Shown piece by piece: positions 49,269-55,537 of a stretch of 55,537 bases of DNA. The notes below the pieces were generated by a model that worked only from the letters and a program-made list of their open reading frames with translations, searched no databases and was not told the origin of the DNA. The position numbers and the translations under genes were made by a program. The stretch spans positions 1-55,537 of the forward strand of contig CANQVO010000014.1 of the NCBI GenBank assembly GCA_947627325.1, read 5' to 3'. Positions within the stretch are counted from its first letter, which is position 1. Each line of letters begins with the position of its first letter. This DNA is from an uncultured Oscillospiraceae bacterium. Lineage in GTDB: Bacteria > Bacillota > Clostridia > Oscillospirales > Oscillospiraceae.

Positions 49269-51470
49269 ATGAAACGATGGATCTCTTTCGCGCTGGCGCT
49301 GTGTCTGCTGACGGCGCTGTTCCCGTCCGTACAGGCCGCCGCCCCGGCGGACAGCAGGGACGAGATGCTGGCCTGCCTGAAGGCGCTGGACATCCTGGAG
49401 GGGGACGAGACGGGCGATCTGAAGCTGTCCGCGCCGGTCACCCGCGCGGCCTTCGCCAAGCTGTTGGCGGCCACCTCCCTCTACCGGGACGACCTGGGCG
49501 GCCAGGGGGCGGGCTACTCGCTCTTCACCGATGTGAAGAGCGGCCATTGGGCCGGCGGATATATCAAGCTGTGCCTGGATAACGGCTGGATGATCGGCTA
49601 TACCGACGGCTCCTTCCGCCCGGACGACCCCGTCTCCCTGGAGGAGGCGTGTACCGCCGAACTGCGGCTGTTGGGCTATGGAAACGCCGACCTCTCCGGC
49701 CCCTTCCCCGCCGCTCAACTGAACAAGGCCGCCGCCGTGGGACTGCGGGACGGCCTCGCCGCCCAGCAGGGGCAGGAGCTGACCCGGGAGGACTGCGCGC
49801 GGCTCTTTTACAACCTGCTCACCTGTAAGACCGCCCAGGGCCAGGTCTACGCCTCCACGCTAAACCTCCCGTTGGACAGCGACGGGGAGGTGGATTACCT
49901 GGCGGCGGTGAAGGAGGACCTGGAGGGGCCCTTCCTCAGCGGGGAGACGGCGCCCGCCCTGCCCACCGCCCCCGAGGTGATCTACCTCAACGGCCAGCGG
50001 ACATCCAACATTTCCTGGCAGAAGGACGATGTGTACTACTACGCCCACGGCTACCTGTGGGTCTACCGGGAGCCGGTCTACGGCCAGATCTCCGCTCTGA
50101 ACCCCACCGCGGCCGACCCTGAGACGGTGAGCGTCAACAACAAGACCTATACGCTGGGCGGCGGCGCGGTGAAGGAACAACTCTCCGCCCTGGGCTTCAG
50201 GGCGGTGGGCGCCAATGTGACGCTCCTGCTGGGCATGGACGGCGAGGTGGCCGCCGTCCGCGCCGTCAGCGGGCCCTTCGTGGCGGGGGATGCCGACGCG
50301 CTGAGCTTTACGCCCCGGACGGTCTACCGGGACGGCGTGCGCTCCGACAGCGCCGCGCTGTCCCGGTACGACGTCTACTATTACAGCGCCGACGAATCCG
50401 CCCTGTGGATCTACACCGACCGGGTCTCCGGCAGGATCCAGGCGCTGACGCCCAGCCTGTCCGACCCCACCGCCGTCACCATCTCCGGCCAGAGCTACAC
50501 CTTGGCCACCGACGCCCTGTCCCGGAAGCTGTCCAGCCTCAACGGCAAGTGGACGGATCGGTTCGTCACCCTGCTTTTGGGCATGGACGGCACGGTGGTG
50601 GAGGTACTGACCGACGAGGCGGTAGAGGCCACCTACTACGGGGTGGTGCAGTCGGCCGCCAAAACGGCGGCGGACGGCGCGGTGGAGTGGCAGGTCACCC
50701 TTCTGTGTACCGACGGCCGCCAGCACACCTTCTCCGCCAACGCCAGTCAGGACTGGGAGGCGGGCGACCTGGTCCGGGTGACGGTGGACCAGGACGGGGC
50801 GGAGTTTGAGCCTCTGCGGAGGCAGTCCCTCTCCGGCGCGGTGGATGCCAGCGCCTCCAAGGCGGGCAGTTACGTCCTGGCCGACAACATCAAGGCCCTG
50901 GACGTGGACGAGGACGGAAACGGCGGGACGGTGGAGCGTTCGGAGCTGGCGGGGCTGACCCTCTCCGAGAGCAACGTGCTCTACTACGCGCTGAACGACA
51001 GCGGCCAGGTGGAGCACCTGATCCTGCAAAACGCCACCGAGGCCCTGTGGGAGTACGGTCTGCTGACCGAGGTGGAGACCCAATCCCGGGGCTCCATGAG
51101 CTACACCAACCAGTACACCATCCTGATCGACGGCCAGAGCCGGACCTACTCCTTCAACGACCAGAGCTTCCCGGTCACGGAGGGGCAGGGCGTGGCGGTG
51201 CGCTTCTCCGCCGCGGGCGAGATCATCGGGATGCGCGGCCTGACCGCGGTGGAGCTGACCGAGGTCCGGCAGTCCACCGCCACCGGCGCCGACGGAAAAA
51301 GCTATGATCTGGCGGACGAGGTGAGCGTCTGTCTGCGGGACGCGGACTGGAGCTGCTACGCCATGGAGCGGGAGGACCTTAAGACCCTGGACGCCGGCGA
51401 CTACGCCTTTACCGGCTATTACGACACGGCACAGGGGAAGCTCCAGGTCATCCTGGCGCGGCAGAAATAG
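49269..51470 (+). CDS. Secreted SLH-domain protein
   Basis: A 733-residue exported protein. Signal peptide MKRWISFALALCLLTALFPSVQA is followed by SLH repeats (about 30-200): RDEMLACLKALDILEG, VTRAAFAKLLAATSLY, LFTDVKSGHWAGGYIKLCLDNGWMIGYTDGSFRPDDPVSLEEAC. From about 230 on there are two repeated units with the phrase YLNGQRTSNISWQKDDVYYYAHGYLWVYREPVYGQISALNP and TVYRDGVRSDSAALSRYDVYYYSADESALWIYTDRVSGRIQALTP. The start has AAAGGAG upstream and is 14 bp after the permease stop, so it may be in the efflux operon. Function unknown; cell-wall anchored. Confidence 0.85.
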   Translation: MKRWISFALALCLLTALFPSVQAAAPADSRDEMLACLKALDILEGDETGDLKLSAPVTRAAFAKLLAATSLYRDDLGGQGAGYSLFTDVKSGHWAGGYIKLCLDNGWMIGYTDGSFRPDDPVSLEEACTAELRLLGYGNADLSGPFPAAQLNKAAAVGLRDGLAAQQGQELTREDCARLFYNLLTCKTAQGQVYASTLNLPLDSDGEVDYLAAVKEDLEGPFLSGETAPALPTAPEVIYLNGQRTSNISWQKDDVYYYAHGYLWVYREPVYGQISALNPTAADPETVSVNNKTYTLGGGAVKEQLSALGFRAVGANVTLLLGMDGEVAAVRAVSGPFVAGDADALSFTPRTVYRDGVRSDSAALSRYDVYYYSADESALWIYTDRVSGRIQALTPSLSDPTAVTISGQSYTLATDALSRKLSSLNGKWTDRFVTLLLGMDGTVVEVLTDEAVEATYYGVVQSAAKTAADGAVEWQVTLLCTDGRQHTFSANASQDWEAGDLVRVTVDQDGAEFEPLRRQSLSGAVDASASKAGSYVLADNIKALDVDEDGNGGTVERSELAGLTLSESNVLYYALNDSGQVEHLILQNATEALWEYGLLTEVETQSRGSMSYTNQYTILIDGQSRTYSFNDQSFPVTEGQGVAVRFSAAGEIIGMRGLTAVELTEVRQSTATGADGKSYDLADEVSVCLRDADWSCYAMEREDLKTLDAGDYAFTGYYDTAQGKLQVILARQK

Positions 51471-51500
51471 CGCCGGCGGACGATTTGACCCGGAATATGG

Positions 51501-51538
51501 AAAAAGAGGCGGGCGCGGCTGACAGCCGCGCCCGCCTC
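51501..51538 (-). terminator. Terminator after the XRE remnant
   Basis: A perfect 15-bp stem (51506-51520 with 51524-51538) followed by five T on the minus strand. It also forms a hairpin 35 nt after the SLH gene on the plus strand, without a T-run. Confidence 0.8.
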
Positions 51539-51540
51539 TC

Positions 51541-51662
51541 GCCGAAACGCCCTCTCCCACTTTGGAGACCCCCTGCCGGGACACCCCCATTTTCTCCGCC
51601 AACTCCTCCTGGGACCAGCGGTTCTTTTTCCGTAAAAATGCGATCTTTTCCGCTAATGCCAT
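51541..51662 (-). pseudogene. Decayed XRE-family regulator (N-terminal remnant)
   Basis: ATG 51662, with GGAGGAAAGAG upstream, begins MALAEKIAFLRKKNRWSQEELAEKMGVSRQGVSKVGEG, a normal XRE HTH up to helix 3. An extra A near 51568-51575 shifts SK-WE into SK-VGE, and the sequence then runs into the terminator with no C-terminal half. The usual protein would continue for another 60 or more residues. Promoter and operator-like palindromes upstream are intact. Confidence 0.75.
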
Positions 51663-51746
51663 GTCTCTTTCCTCCACACAGATCGTTCGGCGGCCACATC
51701 GCCCGCCGCTGAGAAGATCATAGCGTTTTTCCCGGTCACGCGCCAC

Positions 51747-51781
51747 CAACCGCCGGTTGAAAATCTGTCAACTGGCAGTTG
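51747..51781. promoter_or_regulatory. Paired 13-nt palindromes upstream of the XRE remnant
   Basis: CAACCGCCGGTTG (51747-51759) and CAACTGGCAGTTG (51769-51781) both fit CAACYGNCRGTTG and start 22 nt apart. They lie downstream of the promoter 51798-51826, as expected for autoregulation. Confidence 0.6.
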
Positions 51782-51797
51782 CATACGCCTTTTTTGC

Positions 51798-51826
51798 ATT
51801 ATATCAGCCAGTTTCTCCCCTGACAA
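51798..51826 (-). promoter_or_regulatory. Promoter of the XRE remnant
   Basis: TTGTCA (51821-51826), 17-nt spacer, TATAAT (51798-51803), minus strand. Confidence 0.65.
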
Positions 51827-51831
51827 GGACA

Positions 51832-51865
51832 AATCAGGTGGGCGATCACGGTCGCCCACCTGATT
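51832..51865 (-). terminator. Terminator after the lipoprotein gene
   Basis: A perfect 14-bp stem (51832-51845 with 51852-51865, 6-nt loop), short T-run on the minus strand, 26 nt after the stop. Confidence 0.65.
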
Positions 51866-51890
51866 CGGTTTCGCGGGTATGCCCCTCCGT

Positions 51891-52499
51891 TTATTCATCG
51901 AACATGACCGTGTCCGCCAGGTCCTGATTGGCGTTCAGCAGTTCCAGGTCCACCATGGACGCCGGGGCGCCGCGCTTCACGGTCTCCGTCCCCGTGACAG
52001 TCCACCCGCCGTCAGCGGCGGCCTCATTGGTGTTCACCATCACTTCCATGTCGTGATAGGTGAATTTCAGCCAGCCCTCCGCGGTGACCGTATCCTCCCC
52101 GAAGTATGTATAGTCCTCAACGCCGATCAGGGAGAAGAAATCCTGGAAGGACATATCCTCTTCCATATCGGGAAAAAGCACCCCCGCCGTGGCGACAAAT
52201 CCGGCGCATTTCAGCCGGTCTTCATACTCGCTCAAAGCCCTTTCAAAATCACCGCTCTGCGTCTTCAAAAAACAGCAGGCGTATTCCGTCCCCGCCTCCC
52301 CAAAACACACAGCGGCGCTGTCCGGGGCCCCATCCAAGCGGACGATAACTTCCCCCTCAGGGTACTCACTCTTTAATTCCGCCAGCGTTTTCCCCATATC
52401 CTCAAAAAATCCCGTCCCAGCCGCCCTTTTCTCCCCACGAGCACACCCCGCCAGGAGCAAAACAACCGCAACCAAAACCGCCCCGATCCTTTTCACCAC
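51891..52499 (-). CDS. Hypothetical lipoprotein
   Basis: A 202-residue protein with a lipoprotein signal (VKRIGAVLVAVVLLLAGC). The mature part has EDMGKTLAELKSEYPEGEVIVRLDGAPDS, ALSEYEDRLKCAGFVATAGVLFPDMEEDMSFQDFFSLIGVEDYTYFG and a Cys pair (YACCFLK). I do not recognise a family. The start is one of two adjacent GTG codons (52499 or 52496) after GGAGAG. It is a single gene with a terminator; it lies in the lower-GC right part of the window. Confidence 0.75.
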   Translation of the reverse strand: MVKRIGAVLVAVVLLLAGCARGEKRAAGTGFFEDMGKTLAELKSEYPEGEVIVRLDGAPDSAAVCFGEAGTEYACCFLKTQSGDFERALSEYEDRLKCAGFVATAGVLFPDMEEDMSFQDFFSLIGVEDYTYFGEDTVTAEGWLKFTYHDMEVMVNTNEAAADGGWTVTGTETVKRGAPASMVDLELLNANQDLADTVMFDE

Positions 52500-52736
52500 A
52501 ACACTCTCCTTTCTGCCTGTTTTACTCCCACTATTTGGTTCAATATGTAATTTATAACTCTAGGAGTGTCAGACTTTCTGTTGCCAAAATGCTGTCGGGG
52601 GTTGCTATCAAACGTAACATCAGTAGAATCATGTAATTCGTTCAATGGGAAAGCATCACCCATGATATAGATTTTATTATAGATAGCTTTGATAAAAATA
52701 TCAAGGGGGAAAGCATACTTGAATGGATCCTGTCAT
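52500..52736. other. Intergenic gap between the lipoprotein gene and glgB
   Basis: No complete gene. On the plus strand, an open stretch from about 52642 reads FVQWESITHDIDFIIDSFDK and on into the antisense of glgB; it may be a worn coding remnant but has no start or ribosome site. Confidence 0.3.
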
Positions 52737-54527
52737 TCACGATGCACAATTCAAATATGAATGTCCGTATACTTCCAGTAGAAGTCCCGAATACGGCGGC
52801 AACGTTATGTGCGTAGCCTCCCCATTCAAACTGCCTACACAGTCAGTCTCCACCGTATTCCCTCCAAAACGTTTCCAATCCGTATGGATCAGGAGTTTTA
52901 TTAGTTCGCGTTCTGGTAGAAAATATTCCTGTCCTCTGTCGCTGAGGTTAAAAACAGCAATCAGTCTTTGAGTCCTACTTCTTCGTTCCAATACATAGAC
53001 ACATTTCTGCTCCTGATGGCAATCAAGCCATGCAAAGCCGTCTCTGTCATAATCTCGCTCATAAAAAGCCGGTTGTGTCAGATACAGATGGTTAAGTTCC
53101 GACATGAAGATGTAAAATGAATCGTGAGCCGGATATTTTCGCAGGTTCCAGTCCTGTTCCCTCCCCTTGTCCCATTCCCGAATCTGCCCGATCTCATTCC
53201 CCATGAAATTCAATTTTTTGCCAGGATGGACCATCATATAAAGGTACAACGCCCTCGTTTGGGGGAATTTTTGCTTATAATCGCCGCTCATCTTTTGCAA
53301 GATCGTAGCCTTCCCGTGTACCACTTCGTCGTGAGAAAAGGGGAGCAGATACCGTTCGCTGTGAAAATACATCATGGAGAACGTCAATTTGTGATAGAGT
53401 TCTGATCGTGTCTCTGGCGGTGCCTGAAAATACGCCAGCGTGTCATGCATCCATCCCATGTCCCACTTATAGTCAAAACCCAAGCCACCCTTGTCCACCT
53501 CCAGTGTCACATTAGGGTAGTTCGTGGAATCCTCGGCAATCAGAATACATCCCGGATGACGCTCCTTGAGGCCCTTGTTCATGACCTTGATAAAATCCAC
53601 GGCATTCCCGTTCTCACCCCTCTGCTCATCACCCTGCCAGTAAATTATCCGGCTAATGGCGTCCATCCGCAGACCATCAATGTGATATTCCGTCAGCCAG
53701 TAGTTTGCAGCTGACTGCAGAAAACTTCTTACCTCACCACGTGAGTGCATAAAGTTTCGGCTCCCCCATTCGCTTACACCTACGTCATGGCGGGGATATT
53801 CATACAACGCCGTCCCGTCAAACCTCGCAAGGCCATAGTTGTCCAACGCAAAATGTACTGGCACAAAATCCAAAATCACGCCAATGTTGTTGCAGTGTAG
53901 CGTGTCAATCAGCTTTTTCAGACCCTCCGGCTTCCCGTAGCGACTGGTAGGGGCAAAATATCCTGTGTTTTGATAGCCCCAGCTCTCGTCTGCTGGATGT
54001 TCGCTCACAGGCAGGAACTCTACATAGTTGTAACCGCTCTCTTTCAAGTAAGGCACCAACAAATCAGCCAACTCCTCATAGCGATACCAGCTACCATCAT
54101 CCTTTCTGTGCCACGAGCCCAGGTGAAGCTCATAGATATTCAGTGGTTTGTTCAGAGTGTCGCCCCGGCCTTTCATCCACGTACCGTCGTTGAATCGATA
54201 TGCATTCAGATTACAGACCACAGACTTGTGTGCCGGACGCAGCTCCATATAAAAGCCGTATGGGTCGCAATGGTTGGTGGAGCCACCATCTCGCGTATAA
54301 ACGCGATACTCATATAAATCGCCTACGGATGCATTCTCAACCTTTATTTCATAAAAATTGCCATCATAAACACTGCCCATGGGCATCTCTTGTCCGTTCA
54401 GCACAAGGCTTACCGCTTGTGCGTTCGGCGCAAAGACCCGGAACACGACGCCGCTCGGCGTCAAATGCGCCCCCATGTACTTGTAAGCGTCAAATGTTTG
54501 CCCTGTATAGAATCCGTACATATCCAT
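52737..54527 (-). CDS. glgB: 1,4-alpha-glucan branching enzyme
   Basis: Makes alpha-1,6 branches in glycogen. At 596 residues it lacks the extra N-terminal N1 domain. A CBM48-type domain (TPSGVVFRVFAPNAQAVSLVLNG) is followed by the GH13 barrel: VILDFVPVHFA, GLRMDAISR with nucleophile Asp289, ILIAEDSTNYP with acid/base Glu332, and FSHDEVVHGK with Asp400. AAGGAGG lies upstream of ATG 54527. No other glg gene is nearby; it diverges from a TetR gene. Codon use is clearly lower in GC than the core genes, suggesting acquisition. Confidence 0.95.
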   Translation of the reverse strand: MDMYGFYTGQTFDAYKYMGAHLTPSGVVFRVFAPNAQAVSLVLNGQEMPMGSVYDGNFYEIKVENASVGDLYEYRVYTRDGGSTNHCDPYGFYMELRPAHKSVVCNLNAYRFNDGTWMKGRGDTLNKPLNIYELHLGSWHRKDDGSWYRYEELADLLVPYLKESGYNYVEFLPVSEHPADESWGYQNTGYFAPTSRYGKPEGLKKLIDTLHCNNIGVILDFVPVHFALDNYGLARFDGTALYEYPRHDVGVSEWGSRNFMHSRGEVRSFLQSAANYWLTEYHIDGLRMDAISRIIYWQGDEQRGENGNAVDFIKVMNKGLKERHPGCILIAEDSTNYPNVTLEVDKGGLGFDYKWDMGWMHDTLAYFQAPPETRSELYHKLTFSMMYFHSERYLLPFSHDEVVHGKATILQKMSGDYKQKFPQTRALYLYMMVHPGKKLNFMGNEIGQIREWDKGREQDWNLRKYPAHDSFYIFMSELNHLYLTQPAFYERDYDRDGFAWLDCHQEQKCVYVLERRSRTQRLIAVFNLSDRGQEYFLPERELIKLLIHTDWKRFGGNTVETDCVGSLNGEATHITLPPYSGLLLEVYGHSYLNCAS

Positions 54528-54545
54528 AATGCATCCTCCTTTTTA

Positions 54546-54574
54546 TTGACGAAAGTACAGTAATATACTATAAT
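54546..54574 (+). promoter_or_regulatory. Promoter of the TetR gene
   Basis: TTGACG (54546-54551), 17-nt spacer, TATAAT (54569-54574), about 90 nt before the ATG at 54671. The glgB promoter must lie in the same 140-bp region on the other strand; TTGAAA near 54599-54604 with an AT-rich -10 is a candidate. Confidence 0.7.
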
Positions 54575-54598
54575 CTATTTTATAAGATATAGCGTATA
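54564..54598. promoter_or_regulatory. Inverted repeat overlapping the divergent promoters (TetR operator candidate)
   Basis: TATAC-TATAATCT on the left (54564-54576) mirrors AGATATAG-CGTATA on the right (54585-54598), with small gaps. It covers the -10 box of the TetR promoter and probably the glgB promoter, fitting joint repression. Confidence 0.55.
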
Positions 54599-54670
54599 AT
54601 TTTCAATGTGCGATATTTCCTGACCGTCCATTATTAGACAACCAGGCAAAATCGTCAAGAAGGTGCAAAC

Positions 54671-55198
54671 ATGGACTTGAGAGAAAAAAAGACGCGGCGT
54701 GCCCTTGCCAACGCTTTTCTCACGTTGCGGGCTAAGAAGCCGTTGGAGAAGATCACCGTCAAGCAGCTAACGGAGTTAGCCGAGATCAGCAAAGCCACAT
54801 TCTATCTGCACTATAGAGATGTCTACGACTTATCCGAACAAATGCAGAGCGACATCATAAAAAAGGTGCTTGCTGGGATAAACTCACCAGAGTTGATGAT
54901 TTCTGACCCGGTACGTTTTACAATAGAGCTATTCAACTCTTTTTTAGACTATCAGAGTATCATTGATACACTTTTCTCCGGGGGGCAGGCTTCGCTTCTT
55001 CCGCAACGAGTTGAGCAGGGCTTGAGGGAGTTCATCTTCGCCCGTCTACCCGAAAAGCGGAGCGATGCACGCTTCAATATCCTGCTAACATATAAGATTC
55101 AGGGCGCTTACTACGCCTTTGTTGAGAACCGACACAAATTTGGCGACGAGACTGTGATTGAAATTCTGGAAACATTTCAAGCAGATCTACAACTATAG
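54671..55198 (+). CDS. TetR/AcrR family transcriptional regulator
   Basis: A 175-residue regulator. HTH: KITVKQLTELAEISKATFYLHYRDVYDLSEQM. The C-terminal part (about 60-175) includes VRFTIELFNSFLDYQSIIDTLFSGG and ILLTYKIQGAYYAFVENRHKFGDETVIEIL, like the TetR_C group common in clostridia. GAAGGTG lies upstream of the ATG. Divergent from glgB with an inverted repeat between; it may control glgB as well as itself. Confidence 0.9.
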   Translation: MDLREKKTRRALANAFLTLRAKKPLEKITVKQLTELAEISKATFYLHYRDVYDLSEQMQSDIIKKVLAGINSPELMISDPVRFTIELFNSFLDYQSIIDTLFSGGQASLLPQRVEQGLREFIFARLPEKRSDARFNILLTYKIQGAYYAFVENRHKFGDETVIEILETFQADLQL

Positions 55199-55243
55199 AA
55201 AAGTTACGGGCAATCTGAAGAAGTCAGAATCGGTCATTATAAT

Positions 55244-55268
55244 GGACGCTGGGAATTCCCCAGCGTCC
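55244..55268. other. Hairpin after the TetR gene
   Basis: A perfect 10-bp stem (55244-55253 with 55259-55268, 5-nt loop) 46 nt after the stop, without a clear T-run; possibly a weak terminator. Confidence 0.4.
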
Positions 55269-55279
55269 CAGCTTAAGAT

Positions 55280-55409
55280 TTAGGCGTAAATCAGTCCTGG
55301 ATCCACTATTTCAACCGCTGCCGCCCGGATATTGTTCATCCGTCTCACCCAGCCCATCGGGTCTTCTGTCTTCAGCGCCTCAGTGACGTCTTAGATAATT
55401 TCGCAGAGC
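55280..55409 (-). pseudogene. TnpV remnant (transposon-encoded protein, C-terminal fragment)
   Basis: On the minus strand, ending at the TAA 55280-55282, the translation reads DVTEALKTEDPMGWVRRMNN then IRAAAVEIVDPGLIYA, matching the usual C-terminus of TnpV (MEWVxxMNNIRxxAEEIVLxELIY). Upstream the frame is broken by a stop (LCEII, stop). Only about 40 residues of about 120 remain. TnpV is carried by Tn4451/Tn5397-type clostridial elements. Confidence 0.75.
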
Positions 55410-55450
55410 AAAAAAATCCCTTACCGAGCAATGTCATCGGTAAGGGATTT
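55410..55450 (-). terminator. Intrinsic terminator at the right edge
   Basis: A perfect 14-bp stem (55414-55427 with 55437-55450, 9-nt loop) followed by seven T on the minus strand. It belongs to a gene entering from the right. Confidence 0.85.
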
Positions 55451-55537
55451 CATAATGATCATTCCCACTCGTTGTTGGGCATCATATTTAACGGATTTTG
55501 CTTCATCAATTTGATACCTCATTCTTTTGATTATTTG
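55421..55537 (-). other. Open reading frame entering from the right edge
   Basis: One frame is open from the edge to a TAA at 55421 inside the terminator stem and reads RMRYQIDEAKSVKYDAQQRV. Another frame holds a 15-codon ORF (55459-55506, MKQNPLNMMPNNEWE). Which, if either, is translated cannot be decided without the sequence to the right. Confidence 0.3.

Noticed and set aside
52600-52810. Small gene on the plus strand reading FVQWESITHDIDFIIDSFDK onward.
   Set aside because: No start or ribosome site, an in-frame stop just before it, and its second half is antisense to glgB; at most a worn remnant.

Overview
The window looks like a chromosome segment of a GC-rich, gut-type clostridium, most likely Oscillospiraceae (Flavonifractor / Pseudoflavonifractor / Lawsonibacter-like). 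The grounds are very high GC in most genes, strong AGGAGG ribosome sites, a spoIIP sporulation gene, a NadD-YqeK fusion, a class M sirtuin with its macrodomain, an ACGX peptide system and a TnpV remnant. Genus is inference; no 16S is present.

Layout. 1-11275 is a leftward housekeeping cluster: leuS (cut by the left edge), rsfS, an LCP-family gene, nadD-yqeK, yhbY, rdgB, rph, ftsY and smc. 11351-14500 holds spoIIP, purB and a small DUF6514-like gene. 14498-18240 is a probable vitamin B12 ECF importer (EcfT plus one protein fusing two ATPases and an S-like membrane part) behind a cobalamin riboswitch and terminator. 18313-24990 holds an aldo/keto reductase, an ECF sigma/anti-sigma pair, a large secreted beta-helix protein with SLH-like repeats and an EamA transporter. 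25113-29801 is a sulfur amino acid operon: metY plus a cystine-type ABC transporter behind a leader peptide and attenuator. 29869-37882 holds a low-GC hypothetical gene next to tRNA-Pro, an MBL hydrolase, a cation/proton antiporter, a GH13 enzyme, a lipoprotein, a MATE pump, a TetR regulator and a small membrane protein.

38190-40550 is an AT-rich island carrying a controller-regulated type II restriction-modification system (C protein, putative endonuclease, cytosine-5 methyltransferase). Next come a leftward HxlR-macrodomain-class M sirtuin operon and, divergent from it, an ACGX-type radical SAM peptide cluster (Cys-repeat precursor, radical SAM/SPASM enzyme, nitroreductase, and a frameshifted flavin-oxidase/ferredoxin gene). 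A tandem operator-like repeat lies between them. Six adjacent hairpins run through the 3' end of the radical SAM gene.

45603-51470 is a MacA/MacB-type efflux operon plus an SLH-domain secreted protein. 51500-55537 is lower in GC and patchy: a decayed XRE regulator that keeps its operators, a lipoprotein, an isolated glgB divergent from a TetR gene, and a TnpV fragment with terminators at the right edge. This looks like a worn accessory region.

Strongest points for follow-up: the proposed Cys-codon attenuator upstream of metY, the ACGX cluster facing a redox-type HxlR and ADP-ribosylation operon, the palindrome array that rewrites the radical SAM C-terminus, and the fused riboswitch-controlled B12 transporter.
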